From positions 124,001 to 188,000 of the forward strand of contig NC_014299.1 of the NCBI RefSeq assembly GCF_000196895.1: 64,000 nucleotides of DNA. Reading direction: 5' to 3'. The notes beneath the pieces are model-generated. The model was not told where the DNA came from and made no database searches. It worked only from the letters and a program-made list of their open reading frames with translations. Source of the DNA: Halalkalicoccus jeotgali B3. GTDB taxonomy: Archaea > Halobacteriota > Halobacteria > Halobacteriales > Halalkalicoccaceae. Below are positions 8,177-18,107 of this stretch, piece after piece. Every line of letters begins with the position of its first letter. Positions within the stretch are counted from its first letter, which is position 1. A program made the position numbers and the translations under genes.

Positions 8177-9133
8177 ATGAGTGACGAAGGGACCGATCAA
8201 GAAGGTCAGATCCATGAGCCGGACCGCGCCGCCTCAGGCGTGCCGGTCACCGGCTGGGCGATCGGCGACCGCTTCTCGACGAACGAGATCTTCCAGCGAC
8301 TCCTTGCAAGCGCCGACGAGGAGGTCGCCACCGGTACGACGGAACTGCTCTTCAGTGGGATCGCTGCGGGCTTCGCGATCGTGTTGACGTTCGTCGGCCA
8401 CGCGGTGGGCAGTGCAGTCTTCCCGAACAACGGGTTCTTGGCCGCGATTCTTTATCCGCTCGGGTTCGTCTACATCATCGTCGGTCGCTATCAGCTCTAT
8501 ACCGAGAACACCCTTCCTCCAGTAGCGCTTGTGTTGACCAGATTGGCCAGCCTCCCGTTGCTGTTGCGCGTCTGGGGGATCGTGCTGTTCGCGAACGTCG
8601 TCGGGGCGGGCCTCGGAGCGTTCATTCTCGCCAATAGCCACGTCCTCTCGACGGCAGCGATGCACGCCGGCGCGGAGTTCACCAGGAGTGGGCTCGAACA
8701 CGCGTGGTGGGACGTGTTCTTGAAAGCTCTGTTCGCGGGCTGGCTCGTCGCCGGGGTAGTGTGGCTCGGTACTGCTGCGCAGGACACGATCGCCCGCCTG
8801 TTGCTCATCTACAGTGTCTTCTACATGATCGCTGCAGCGGAACTCTATCACGTCGTCACGGCGGCGGCGGACGCGCTCTTTTTCGTGTTTCTCGACGTCC
8901 CCAGCCCTGGGTTGCTCGTTGTTTTCTACGATTTCTGGCTACCGGTGTTGCTTGGGAACACCGTCGGCGGCGTGTTCTTAGTCGCGCTCGTGAACTACGG
9001 TCAGACCGAACAACGGCGCTTCCCGGAGGTCCGCGAGCTCTCCGCGCGCGAGGTGCTCTTCAGCTGGAAGGGCGGCCGATCGCACACCACGCCCCGCCCG
9101 TACGTCGAGGAGAACGAGCCCGGAACCGACTGA
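8177..9133 (+). CDS. Formate/nitrite transporter (FNT) family protein
   Basis: 318 residues. An acidic cytosolic N-terminus (1-55) precedes six predicted membrane helices between about 60 and 280, with the internal pseudo-repeat of FNT channels (TELLFSGIAAGFAIVLTF near 55; AWWDVFLKALFAGWLVAG near 175). NTVGGVFLVALVNYG near 262 matches the conserved last helix. FNT pentamers conduct small monovalent anions such as formate, nitrite or hydrosulfide. The substrate is not deducible here. ATG 8177 gives the usual short hydrophilic N-terminus. Confidence 0.85.
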   Translation: MSDEGTDQEGQIHEPDRAASGVPVTGWAIGDRFSTNEIFQRLLASADEEVATGTTELLFSGIAAGFAIVLTFVGHAVGSAVFPNNGFLAAILYPLGFVYIIVGRYQLYTENTLPPVALVLTRLASLPLLLRVWGIVLFANVVGAGLGAFILANSHVLSTAAMHAGAEFTRSGLEHAWWDVFLKALFAGWLVAGVVWLGTAAQDTIARLLLIYSVFYMIAAAELYHVVTAAADALFFVFLDVPSPGLLVVFYDFWLPVLLGNTVGGVFLVALVNYGQTEQRRFPEVRELSAREVLFSWKGGRSHTTPRPYVEENEPGTD

Positions 9134-9275
9134 TCGACGACCCGTCGCTCCGCCCTCAACGAACTCGTCGTCTTGGAAACCCCGCAGAGCGAGATTTCCG
9201 GTGGGGCCTTGTGGTATTCCTGTAACTGTTTCGGTTTTTGGAGAAATAAGTTACTGAGACCTGTCTCTTCCTGTT

Positions 9276-9492
9276 TTAGCCGGTAGATTTTGGCTTCGAC
9301 TTCGAATCAGAATCAACGGCCGATAGCGTGGTGTGTCTCTTCGAAAGCCCATAGACGACACTGGCGCGGACGGCCAACAGGAGCACGAGCGCAACGAGGA
9401 CAAGTTGGCCGACACCGAGGATTTGCTCGGAGGACACCTGGAGCCCGATGGCGATGAACAACACCGTGTTGAGCAGGAAGACGATCCATAGC
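9276..9492 (-). pseudogene. Fragment of a monovalent cation/H+ antiporter
   Basis: Read on the minus strand from about 9492: LWIVFLLNTVLFIAIGLQVS, then a second hydrophobic stretch, then a hydrophilic tail ending at TGA. LLNTVLFIAIGLQ is typical of NhaP/CPA1 exchangers. Both sides of the protein are missing, and the 5' side abuts a transposase fragment, so the gene was cut by an insertion and then deleted. Confidence 0.6.
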
Positions 9493-9630
9493 TTCCTTCG
9501 TCAGTGGCTGGCGAAGTTCAGGGGCGTCTCGAAGCACCACCACCAGAAATACCTCGGATTCCTCGGACTGAAACTCAACTCACCGGACGACTGGTTCGAG
9601 AAACTGCTATGTTGCAATGTATCGGGATGA
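9493..9630 (+). pseudogene. C-terminal fragment of a transposase
   Basis: The segment SFLRQWLAKFRGVSKHHHQK, then YLGFLGLKLN and a closing CNVSG with TGA at 9628-9630, resembles the C-terminal end of IS1595-type haloarchaeal transposases. No catalytic region remains. The junction with the antiporter fragment at about 9493 marks where the element inserted. Confidence 0.6.
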
Positions 9631-9681
9631 GCGTCTAGCATAAATGTTTATGTGAGTTGCACACACACGTACGGACTGGGT

Positions 9682-9987
9682 ATGACCGACGCAAACGTCG
9701 CCCTCCTCGTTCGACTCCAAGCACAGTCCGGCAAAGAATCCGATGTCGAGGAATTCCTCCGTTCGGCACTGCCGATAGCCGAGGAAGAACCGGACACCAC
9801 CACGTGGTTCGCGCTCCGCATGGACGATTCGACGTTCGGCATCTTCGACACCTTTCCGGATGAATCCAGTCGGGAAGCGCATCTCTCGGGCGAAATCGCT
9901 GCTGCCTTGGAGGAAAACGCGGACGAGCTGTTCGCAGAACCGCCGGAGATAGAAGAAATCGACGTACTGGAGGCCAAACTCCCCTAA
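9682..9987 (+). CDS. Antibiotic biosynthesis monooxygenase (ABM)-domain protein
   Basis: 101 residues from ATG 9682, preceded about 35 bases upstream by an ATAAATGTTTATG promoter-like box. The protein shows the small ferredoxin-like ABM fold: an opening strand (VALLVRLQAQSGKESDVEEF), a central TTTWFALRMD strand, and FGIFDTFPDESSREAH before the last helix. Such proteins act as dimers, as quinol or heme-type monooxygenases or as stress-related proteins without a known substrate. No neighbour narrows the role. Confidence 0.8.
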   Translation: MTDANVALLVRLQAQSGKESDVEEFLRSALPIAEEEPDTTTWFALRMDDSTFGIFDTFPDESSREAHLSGEIAAALEENADELFAEPPEIEEIDVLEAKLP

Positions 9988-10084
9988 CATCTGAAATTGG
10001 ACAGACAGAAGCAGCAAAGACGAATCTCACATCTCGTTCACGAACGCCGGACGTTGCGATGGACCCTTTCGTGCTACCGCGCCG

Positions 10085-10639
10085 TTAGTGGCGACCCTCC
10101 TCGAACTCCTCGATGATTTTATCACAGAAGGCATCCAAGTCGTCGGGCTTGCGGCTGGTCACCAGTCCCTCGTCGACGACGACTTCCTCGTTAACCCACT
10201 CGCCGCCCGCGTTGCGGATGTCGGTCTGTAAACTGGGGAAGGAAGTCAGCGTCCGACCCTCGACCACGTCGGCCTCGACCAGCATCCACGGGCCGTGGCA
10301 GATGACTCCTGCGGGCTTTCCTGCCTCGATGAACTCCCTGACGAGATCCACTGCGTCGCCGTCTGCGCGGAGTTGGTCCGCTCCGACGGAGCCACCCGGA
10401 ACGACGAGCGCATCGTAATCTTCGGGGGAGACCTCGGAGAAGGTTTTCTCCACCTCGAACGTGTCACCCGGGTCGAGGTCGTTGTTGACGGTTTGGACCT
10501 CGCCGGTTTCGGCACCGACGACATCGGTGCTCGCCCCGGCGTCCTCGACGGCTCCCTTCGGTTCGGTGAACTCGACTTCCTCGGTGCCTCTCTGTGCGAG
10601 GAAGACAGCGACGTTCGTATCGGTGAGTGATTCTGCCAT
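10085..10639 (-). CDS. DJ-1/PfpI family protein
   Basis: 184 residues. The flavodoxin-like fold of type 1 glutamine-amidotransferase proteins is visible: the opening strand NVAVFLAQRGTEEVEF supplies the conserved glutamate, YDALVVPGGSVGADQL is the nucleophile-flanking strand, and the elbow GVICHGPWML carries Cys114 and His115. Members are proteases, glyoxalases or deglycases protecting against stress. It lies convergent to the ABM gene. The Mn-catalase remnant next door hints at an old oxidative-stress island. Confidence 0.9.
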   Translation of the reverse strand: MAESLTDTNVAVFLAQRGTEEVEFTEPKGAVEDAGASTDVVGAETGEVQTVNNDLDPGDTFEVEKTFSEVSPEDYDALVVPGGSVGADQLRADGDAVDLVREFIEAGKPAGVICHGPWMLVEADVVEGRTLTSFPSLQTDIRNAGGEWVNEEVVVDEGLVTSRKPDDLDAFCDKIIEEFEEGRH

Positions 10640-10750
10640 GGTGTTTTGCCTCCGTCCCTAATGACTCCCGCGTTTCAGATAAAACGAGGGGCTGCCCTCG
10701 CAAAGACGTGGTCCACCTGTTCCCGAATTTCCCTCGTCGGTTCGAGTCGG

Positions 10751-11017
10751 ATGCACCAAGAACAGTGGCTCGCGGCGCTCGAAACCATTGACGACCACCT
10801 CCCGGTCCCGAACAGTTTTCCACAGGATGAGGAAAATCAGGACCACAACTACGAGTTCATGTGTACCTTCGATGGCGAACACGAAAACCCCGGAGAGCGC
10901 TGGACGCAGGGCGAATCCATCGATGGGAAAGGCGAGTTCTCCTACGGACGACAGCCCGGCGGCGGCAAACCCGACCTTGACGAGGTCATCGAGGAGATGC
11001 ACAACGAAGTGAGCTAG
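10751..11017 (+). pseudogene. C-terminal remnant of a manganese catalase
   Basis: The 88 residues MHQEQWLAALETIDDHLPVP to a TGA include NPGERWTQGESIDGKGEFSY, which resembles the C-terminal region of non-heme Mn-catalases. The four-helix bundle with the dimanganese ligands is entirely missing, so it cannot be active. An ORF extends upstream to 10646, but that part is low-complexity and not catalase-like. Confidence 0.65.
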
Positions 11018-11132
11018 TCGGCGTTTTCTCCGGTCTATTTTAGTTTCACGATGATGAGAGTGCCATCAAGGGCGAGAACGGTCAGCGTGTCGCCACCGTT
11101 TCTGTACCGTCTCTTGAATAGCCTCCTGAGAG

Positions 11133-12187
11133 CTATTCGCGCTCGGGAAGTTGTGATTCGTTGAGAAAGAACGGGCCGATCGTCAGCGTCCGGTTCATGA
11201 CGGTGAGCAGCCGCAGCAGGTAGGCCAACAGGAGCGCGAACGGGAGCAGTGAGAGCGCGAACACGACGCCGACGAACAGAAAGCCCGTACTGACGCCGAC
11301 CACATCGGTGACCCCGAACAGCCAGTCGGACACCGCGGTCGGGTCGAACAGGACCATCATGTACGCCGTGAGCGCGATTGCGGGCAACGCGGCGTACAAC
11401 ACGGCGCGCCCGACGCCCACGAGTTCGCGCTGGAAATAGAGCGACTTGAAATACTCGCGCGTCGGGCCGAAGAACAACAGCGTCTCGATGAGTTCGTCGA
11501 ACTGTTCCATTGCTTCTTCCGAGAGTTCGTCCGCGTGTTCGTCGCGGAGCTGTCGCCCGAGATAGATTTTCCACGAGTAGTTGTGGTTGAGTACCGGCAA
11601 CAATGCGCCGAAGGAGCCGAACGTCGGGGTTTCCAACTGCTCACGTTCGTCCTCGCTGTACGCGCGGACGACATCGATGTACTCGGCGACCTCTCCGGTC
11701 TCGGAGGGATTGTCGCCATCGGCCATCGCCCCGTCCAAGCCGTCGAGTTTCTCTTCGACTGCTCTGGCGAGCGCCTGAAAGAACTCCGTGGGCTGTCCGG
11801 GGCTGACGCCGACATCGATGTGGTTCTCCGCGTCGCGGCGGAACTCCATCGAGTTGTTCATGTGGTCGCGGAAGCTCCCGAGGTCCGAGAGTTGCTGTGA
11901 GAGACCGAACTGCGAGAGCGTGAGCACCAACGTCACAGTCGTGATGATGCCGGTCATCAGCGCATAGAACAGCGTTCCAATGGTGCCAGTTGAGAGAAAT
12001 TTCTGTATCGAGCGTGGACCGTACAGACCGAAAATCATGAACGCCACGAAGTCCCGACGAGCATGGCGGCGGCGACGGCGCGGCGGTCGCCCGTGATGAG
12101 CAACCACTGGGTGACTCGGTTGTTCCCGGCCTGTTCGACCATCGTCTCCGGCGGTTGTGAAATGTCGTACGATTCCGTCTCACTCAT
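11133..12187 (-). pseudogene. Haloarchaeal multi-spanning membrane protein, single frameshift
   Basis: Starting at ATG 12187 the product opens MSETESYDISQPPETMVEQA and runs through TGDRRAVAAAMLVGT. A stop then follows in that frame, while the remainder (FVAFMIFGLYGPRSIQKFL onward, about 310 residues) continues in another frame to 11133. One missing T near 12052 accounts for this. Four membrane helices are visible, two near the N-terminus and two near the C-terminus, with a long soluble middle domain. I do not recognise a function. The ATG overlaps the stop of the DUF7344-like gene, so they form an operon. Confidence 0.65.
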
Positions 12188-12555
12188 TGTTGACCACCAT
12201 GGCCGTCGCTCGGATAAGTGACTTCGTGACGATGAGTCGCCGACTCCGTTCGCCCCACAGTCGCTCCCGATTTAGCGTCTCTTGTAACGTTTTCGAACGA
12301 TTTCTCCATCGGCCCGTTCGACGTGTCCCGTATCGTCGCGCGCCAGCGGCCGCACTCGACGAGACCCGCATCCGCGAGCGTCGGCAGGTCTCTGTAGTGC
12401 AGTCCGACGGCGACCGCCTTGCGGTGCTTCTCGGGTTCGAGCGTTTCTCGTGATGGTTCCGAGTCACTCTCGCGTCGTCTTCCCGATTCGTGTGCGAACA
12501 TTCGCCGACGAAGGCGTCGAACGAAACGGTTCCATGGGGGGGCGGGAGCGAGCAC
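12184..12555 (-). pseudogene. DUF7344-like winged-helix protein, N-terminus damaged
   Basis: The C-terminal part reads EKHRKAVAVGLHYRDLPTLA then DAGLVECGRWRATIR. This matches the pattern of haloarchaeal DUF7344 winged-helix proteins (VALHHxHLPKLADAGVIEYD...). The N-terminal part is arginine-rich and not family-like, so a frameshift or fusion is likely. It overlaps the following membrane-protein gene by ATGA; DUF7344 regulators often sit beside membrane proteins. Confidence 0.5.
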
Positions 12556-12644
12556 CGGAGCACATCGGTCACGCGACGGCGTGAGCGTTTGCAGTGTGGT
12601 CGGCGGATGCGGAGTGTTTTGGGCGTAGTTGGTGTATCCGCACT

Positions 12645-13403
12645 ATGGTCGCGCTATACCCCATCCTATCGCTACTGCTCGTGTTCGCGTTAGCGACGCT
12701 CATCACACGAATCGGGGCAATCGCATTGGAAATGTCTGGCCTCTCGCCGGATGTCGCTCAGTTCCAAGCCGCAACGGCGTTTACCGGAGCAGGGTATACG
12801 ACTGACGAGGCCGAAGCAGTGACAGAAACACCCGGTAGACGAACCATCGTCACGCAACTCTTCCGACTCGGGAGTCTCGGTCTCATCAGTGCGATTGCCT
12901 CGCTCGTCCTGTCGTTCACTCGGAGCGGCGGTGATGATTTCCTCAGTATTGTGTATATCGTCGCGGGATCTGTCATACTATTTCTCGTTGCGAGGAGTTC
13001 GTGGCTCAATAGTGTCGTCACGCCAATCATCAAGCGGATACTCAACCGGAGGACTGACCTCGAAATCCGTGATTATGCACAGGTTCTCGGACTTCGGGAC
13101 GAGTATCGCATTGCAGAAATCGATGCTGACGAAGGGGATTGGATCACTGGAAGCCCACTGGCTGAATTAAATCTCCCTGACGAGGGAGTTCGCGTATTAG
13201 CTATTGAGAGGAAAGATGGGTCATATATCGGTGCTCCGGGGTCTGATAGCGAGATACAGCCGGGTGATACGGCTGTGTTCTACGGACAGGAACATAGACT
13301 GCAAGAACTCTCAGATCGTGACCAAAGCGATACTCAAGCACATGAGGATGCCGTTGAAGAGCACGACGAATACGTCAAAGAACAGGAACCGTCTGAGGGG
13401 TAG
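12645..13403 (+). CDS. Membrane protein with RCK_C (TrkA-C) domain
   Basis: 252 residues from ATG 12645. Three hydrophobic segments lie at about 4-26, 65-90 and 102-120. Between them is a conserved SPDVAQFQAATAFTGAGYTT loop reminiscent of ion-channel pore loops. A cytosolic TrkA-C domain follows (ITGSPLAELNLPDEGVRVLA to DTAVFYG), which binds ligands and gates potassium transporters. The tail is acidic. A diverged, truncated paralogue lies at 48509-49042. A gated ion-transport role is inferred from domain order. Confidence 0.8.
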   Translation: MVALYPILSLLLVFALATLITRIGAIALEMSGLSPDVAQFQAATAFTGAGYTTDEAEAVTETPGRRTIVTQLFRLGSLGLISAIASLVLSFTRSGGDDFLSIVYIVAGSVILFLVARSSWLNSVVTPIIKRILNRRTDLEIRDYAQVLGLRDEYRIAEIDADEGDWITGSPLAELNLPDEGVRVLAIERKDGSYIGAPGSDSEIQPGDTAVFYGQEHRLQELSDRDQSDTQAHEDAVEEHDEYVKEQEPSEG

Positions 13404-13581
13404 TGGAATTAACTTCTCCTGTAACCAACACTTCCCTACTTACAGGGTGACACTCCCACGATGAAACGGGGACGAGAGTGTTAGTCGAATCATTATCCTC
13501 TATCGAGGATTAATCTCTCGGTTGATACTCAACTCCGGGTTCAAAAACACCTGTTTTCCATACCGATACCAAAACCCCCGC

Positions 13582-13626
13582 TCTTTATATACTGAATCGC
13601 GGTACGAATAGGGTGTCCGAACACCC
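13582..13626 (+). promoter_or_regulatory. Promoter with palindrome over the recombinase start
   Basis: The TATA-like CTTTATATAC (13582-13591) would place transcription start at about 13612, directly at the GTG codon 13613. GGGTGT (13611-13616) and ACACCC (13621-13626) form an inverted repeat across that point. Such a site could let the recombinase or another factor block its own transcription. Confidence 0.45.
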
Positions 13627-14389
13627 CATGCAGATCGCCGCCTACGTCCGCGTCTCGACCGACGACCAGAACGAGAATCGCCAGATGCGTGCGATCCGAC
13701 AGAAGTACAACGGGGAGGAGACCTCGAACCAGATCGAGTGGTTCTGTGACCTCGGTGAAAGTGGGGCCTCAACGTCGCGCCAGGAATACCAGCGCCTCCG
13801 CGAGCACGTTGCCGAGTACGATGTAGTGGTCGCGCACGAGCTCGATCGGCTCGGTCGGTCGTTCGCCGACCTCGCCGGGTTCGTCGAGGACCTCCGCGAG
13901 AAGGGCATCGACATCGACCTCGTGAACCAACCTATCGGGACCGTCGGGGAGGACGACTGGATGGCCGAGATGATGCTCAACATGATGATGGTGTTCGCCG
14001 ATGCCGAGCGCAAGATGATTCGCTCGCGTGTCCAGGAGGGCATCGACGCCGCCATCGCCGACGGCAAGCGCGTTGGTCGCCCACCCTTCGGCTACACCGT
14101 CGAGGACGGCTTCCTCCAGCAGATTCCCGCCGAATACGTTCGTGCCCAGACGTTTATCCGCGAGGTGCGCAAGGGCCGCGAGAAACACGCCACCGCCGCC
14201 TTTTTCGAAATTCCCGAGTCAGCCGTCCAGAGCGTCCTCGCACGGGCCGAGGCGAACTACGACGTCCCGTTCGACAACGACCAGTGGCGACTCGAACGCG
14301 CAAAGGTCAGCGCTGGCGAGAAGGACCTCCCGCCGCTCGATGGCCAGAGCGAACACCCACCCGCACCGACGAGAAGACCAGAACAGTAA
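13613..14389 (+). CDS. Serine recombinase (resolvase/invertase family)
   Basis: 258 residues if started at GTG 13613 (leaderless), or 253 from ATG 13628. The N-terminal catalytic domain has AAYVRVSTDDQNENRQM with the nucleophilic serine, then VVAHELDRLGRSFADLA with the catalytic arginines, and ERKMIRSRVQEGIDAA leading into the E-helix. RVGRPPFGYTVEDG precedes a helix-turn-helix region (about 185-215). It cuts and rejoins DNA at short res or inv sites. A large transposase gene follows about 200 bp downstream, but a functional pair is not established. Confidence 0.9.
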   Translation: MSEHPMQIAAYVRVSTDDQNENRQMRAIRQKYNGEETSNQIEWFCDLGESGASTSRQEYQRLREHVAEYDVVVAHELDRLGRSFADLAGFVEDLREKGIDIDLVNQPIGTVGEDDWMAEMMLNMMMVFADAERKMIRSRVQEGIDAAIADGKRVGRPPFGYTVEDGFLQQIPAEYVRAQTFIREVRKGREKHATAAFFEIPESAVQSVLARAEANYDVPFDNDQWRLERAKVSAGEKDLPPLDGQSEHPPAPTRRPEQ

Positions 14390-14594
14390 CTGTTCGTGGG
14401 AGAGCAAGCGTTCGGAGTCATCAGTGCGCTTGAGCCAACCGACTCGATCATGAGCAGGTGACAAGGCGGTCGTCGTACTCGGCAGAAACCGATGGGACAA
14501 CATTCACTGTACTACGGTAGCCGCGTGTACGCAGCGAGCCCTCCGTCCAGTGTTCGTCTGCCGGACGACTTGTGGGTACGGTTAGATATACGAT

Positions 14595-16589
14595 ATGGGT
14601 ACGAAGTCAACGCCAGAGTCGGACTCAGCCGACACAGATGCACGTATCGACGCAAAATCATCCACCACAACCCCGCTGAACGACACGGCGGAGATGGTGG
14701 CAGCGGCTCTCGTCGCCGACGCCACCGGCTACAACGACCAGCCCCGGTTTTTCGAGGGCGAACCCGACGGGAGTGGTGATGGTCTCGACGGTTTCGTCGC
14801 GGATGTCACGACCATCGCACAGGCACAGTGCGAGCGGTGGAAGAGCTACGCCGATATCGAGACGCTGATCTGCCACCTCCCGATCGATCATCTCACGTTC
14901 GCCACACACGATTCGTTAGCGCCGTATTCGGGGCGATATCCGATGGCAGTCCACGTTCGAGCGGCTCTGCTCAAGGAACTCAACGGCTGGGACGAAACCG
15001 CACTCCACGACCACCTCCGAGCCCATCCCTCGCTCCGTCAAAAGCTCGGCTTTGAGTCGCTCCCGAATCAATCGACGTTCTGGCGTGCGTGGAACGAACG
15101 TTTCAGCGAACAACTTCGTGACGCCGTACAGGAGTGTGCCGATACGATTGTGAGGGCCGCACGCGCCTGTGAGGTGTCGCTTCCCGATCGGATCGAGACT
15201 CACGGACCGGCTGACTCCGACCCCGACAGCCGTCCCAAGCACCAGCTTGTCGCCGCAAAGACCGACGAGGTCTGGCAGCAGGCCAAACCGTTCGTGACCG
15301 ACGCCTTCGCGCTTGACCGCGGCCAGAACTGGCAGATTCATGAGAGCGCCTTCTGGGAACAGCACGCCTACATGGGGATGCGCGAGGACATGTACGCGCG
15401 CAGCGGCCCCGCCTCGTTCTCGCTTGATACGACACGAGAGCGGATTCCCACGGGATCGACCCACCGCTATCAGATCGGGAAGCTCTCAGTCGGGGGGATT
15501 CGGGAGATGCTGCGCAACACCACGCGGATGTTGATCGCTCGCGCCCGCCAGAACGGCGAGCTCGGCGGGCCGGTCTTTGCGGCTATCGACGTGACCAAGG
15601 GATTCCCGTTCACTGGCGACGAAGAGGGCCACGAGGACGACATCCTCGGCTACAAGGACGGCAACGACTACTACCAGTGGGCCGTGCTCAAGATCGTTGG
15701 GATGGACGTCCCGCTCGTGCTCGACATTGTCCCGCGCGAACGAGGCCAATCGAAAGACGAGATCGTGGAGAAACTGCTGGAACACACGACCCAAATGGTG
15801 GATATCGACCTCGTGATGATGGACCGTGAGTTCGACAGCGACCCAGTGAAAGAGACCTGTGAAGAACACGGCCTCCACTACCTGAATCCGACGCGCATCT
15901 TCACGAACAGCGACGAGGCCGAGACCATCGAGTGGATGTACCGCAACGGCAAACGGTTCCACGTCACGGAGGAGAAAGCCGACGAGGGGACGCTCACGCG
16001 TAAGCAGGTCTACCTCCCGAAACGGTCGAACTCGGACAACGAGGATGAAGACGACGATCTCTCGGCAGTCTGGACGGAGATATGCGGCGAGTGGGGGTTC
16101 GAGGACGTGGAGGGCGAACCGAGCGAAGGGATGTCGTTCTCGCGGCTGCTCGCGGACATCCAACGCGAGGAAGACATCGAAGAGCGCAAGCAGAGAGCAC
16201 AGAACGGAGACGTCGACACCAGCGAAACCGTCGTCTTCGAGACGAACCACCCCTACGTGACCACCCGCGACGCCGACGGTCAGCAGATGAACGGAAAGGA
16301 GTTCATTCACATGATCGAGCGGCTGATCCGGTGGTATCGGCACCGTTGGGGTATTGAGAACGGCTTCAAGAAGCAGAAACACTTCATGGTGCGAACCACC
16401 TCGACCGAACGCGACTATCGGTTCTTCAATTTCGCGTTCGCGTGCGTCCTCTATAACGTCTGGCGGCTGGTGGACCTGCTCGTGAAGATCGCCATCGACG
16501 GCGAGAACCGCACATACAAGCCCCGAGTGGATGCGAACCAATTTCTGACCGTGGCGAAGCAGTACCACGGGCTCGATCCGCCTGACTGA
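14595..16589 (+). CDS. Large DDE transposase (IS4/DUF772-like)
   Basis: 664 residues. After an acidic N-terminus a DUF772-like region is visible (YPMAVHVRAALLKELNGWDE to LPNQSTFWRAW). The DDE catalytic residues appear as AAIDVTKG, MMDREFDSDP and WGIENGFKKQK. The last matches the YREK-type signature region of IS4-like enzymes. The frame is intact. I could not find convincing terminal inverted repeats in the flanking few hundred bases, so the element's limits are not defined. Confidence 0.85.
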   Translation: MGTKSTPESDSADTDARIDAKSSTTTPLNDTAEMVAAALVADATGYNDQPRFFEGEPDGSGDGLDGFVADVTTIAQAQCERWKSYADIETLICHLPIDHLTFATHDSLAPYSGRYPMAVHVRAALLKELNGWDETALHDHLRAHPSLRQKLGFESLPNQSTFWRAWNERFSEQLRDAVQECADTIVRAARACEVSLPDRIETHGPADSDPDSRPKHQLVAAKTDEVWQQAKPFVTDAFALDRGQNWQIHESAFWEQHAYMGMREDMYARSGPASFSLDTTRERIPTGSTHRYQIGKLSVGGIREMLRNTTRMLIARARQNGELGGPVFAAIDVTKGFPFTGDEEGHEDDILGYKDGNDYYQWAVLKIVGMDVPLVLDIVPRERGQSKDEIVEKLLEHTTQMVDIDLVMMDREFDSDPVKETCEEHGLHYLNPTRIFTNSDEAETIEWMYRNGKRFHVTEEKADEGTLTRKQVYLPKRSNSDNEDEDDDLSAVWTEICGEWGFEDVEGEPSEGMSFSRLLADIQREEDIEERKQRAQNGDVDTSETVVFETNHPYVTTRDADGQQMNGKEFIHMIERLIRWYRHRWGIENGFKKQKHFMVRTTSTERDYRFFNFAFACVLYNVWRLVDLLVKIAIDGENRTYKPRVDANQFLTVAKQYHGLDPPD

Positions 16590-16812
16590 CGCCCGGCCAT
16601 CCCTGCGACCGCCCGGTCGTGAGCGTCGGCTCTATCGGACGTTCGTTTGTTTCACGCTTTGAGGAACTGATTCTGAGATTGCGGCCCGATTCCGTCAGTG
16701 GGTTCTTTGCTACGGCAAGAAAACACCTGCAACGAATGTCCGTTCCGTGCATTCAGCGGCTACCTAGCCGACATCAGCTTACACAGTTCCACGAAGCCAA
16801 AGCCAAGGGGAT

Positions 16813-17907
16813 GACTCAGGGAACTATCGACGAAACGCCAAGCGCGTCATCATCCGCTGGATCAACTGGCTCACCTAACGAGACATCGAGCGCTTTGAGC
16901 AGCTTGACGAAACCGTCCTCGCCCACTAGGCCGAACATCTCCGCTGTCGTGTCGCCGCAAGCGAAGCCGAGACGACCGACGGGGGTATCGCCCGCTCAAC
17001 CGCCTAGACCTACTACAAGACGGTCTCAGCCTTTCTCGGCTGGGCCTCCAAATGGGGCTACCTGCAAGAGAACTACGCCCGAGCTAGCCTCGCTCAGGAG
17101 TCGATGCCTGAACAGTCCGCATTACAGCAGTCCCAACAACAGTTCTGGGCTCCAGAGCAGCGCACGCAGATCCTCGACTACGTCAACAAGCGTGCTCACG
17201 ACGCCATCGACGAGAAGGGTTCGATGCTGACCGTGAAGCACGAGATCGCGCTCTCGTCGCCGTCCTCGCATTCACTGGAGTGCGTGCATCCGAAATTTCC
17301 GCTCTGAACACGACAATCGTACCGGCCGTCAGGGCATTCGCTGGCGCGACGTCGACCTCGACGAACGGACATCTCCGTCCTCGGGAAGAACCAGCAACGC
17401 CAATCCGCATGGCTCCTTGAGCAAGCGATCCCCGCTGTCGAACGCTATCGGACGATCAGTGATCCACCGACCGATGATTGACCGGTCTTTCCCACGAGAC
17501 ACGCGCTATCGCTCTACGAGTGTGCTCGCACGCATCTTTGCGAAGTGGAGGGTAAAGACGAGGAGACGATAGAAGCGGTTCTCGAGGAGAACTCAATCGA
17601 GGACGTGTTGCGGGAGTACCGGATGGTCTCACCTGCGATCACGACGACGGGCGCGCGAAGCGTGATGAAACGGCTCTGTGCGGCCGCAGAGCTCGACATT
17701 CCGACTCCACTGGAGGGTCCTGGGTATCTCCAACTCCACGGCGCTCGCCGCGGGATCGGTGATATCTTTTATCGGATGGATCATGGCACTGCGCAGGACC
17801 TCATGCGCCACCAGAGGCTCGAAACGACCAAAGACCACTATTCACATATCGACGCGACGGGGGGCGCGAAACGTGCGAGTGAAATACTCGACCAGTCTGA
17901 AGAGTAA
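16813..17907 (+). pseudogene. Tyrosine recombinase (XerC/D-like integrase), heavily degraded
   Basis: The SAM-like N-terminal domain reads NYRRNAKRVIIRWINWLT and TYYKTVSAFLGWASKWGY but is interrupted by a TAA and two TAG codons (about 16878, 16926 and 17007). Near 17248 the frame shifts to AFTGVRASEISALN, where the first catalytic arginine lies. The last third is open (17545-17907) and holds HGARRGIGDIFYRM (His-x-x-Arg) and LMRHQRLETTKDHYSHID (His and the nucleophilic Tyr). This is a former integrase that could mark an old integration event just left of the replicon core. Confidence 0.8.
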
Positions 17908-18022
17908 GCTGGTGGGTCGAAGCCTAATAGAGATATCGACAATATCGCTATAGACGACGTTCGCGCCAACGATAATTTTCAGATAGTGTAGATAATAGGA
18001 TATATAGGGAATATTTAGTGGT

Positions 18023-18076
18023 GCATAATTCACGCTGTGCGCACAATTTGCAAAATGTGAAAAATGGGTATTGCAT
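18023..18076. repeat. 9-bp-phased AT-rich array downstream of the par operon
   Basis: Six consecutive 9-mers are aligned in phase: GCATAATTC, ACGCTGTGC, GCACAATTT, GCAAAATGT, GAAAAATGG, GTATTGCAT. They share T/A-rich cores and GCA/GT edges with the array upstream of parA (19466-19754). A second centromere half-site is possible. Confidence 0.35.
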
Positions 18077-18107
18077 CAGATACCTGGAGGACCAGTGAAT
18101 CCCTTCC

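Noticed and set aside
7968-8180. Short frame between the DUF4396 and FNT genes
   Set aside because: Arginine-rich, non-acidic composition typical of out-of-frame GC-rich DNA.
15486-16568. Long minus-strand frame opposite the transposase
   Set aside because: The plus strand encodes a full DDE transposase; the opposite frame has shadow composition.
16878-17010. In-frame TAG codons in the integrase read as a recoded amino acid
   Set aside because: A TAA and a frameshift also interrupt the gene, and no recoding machinery is visible; decay explains it.
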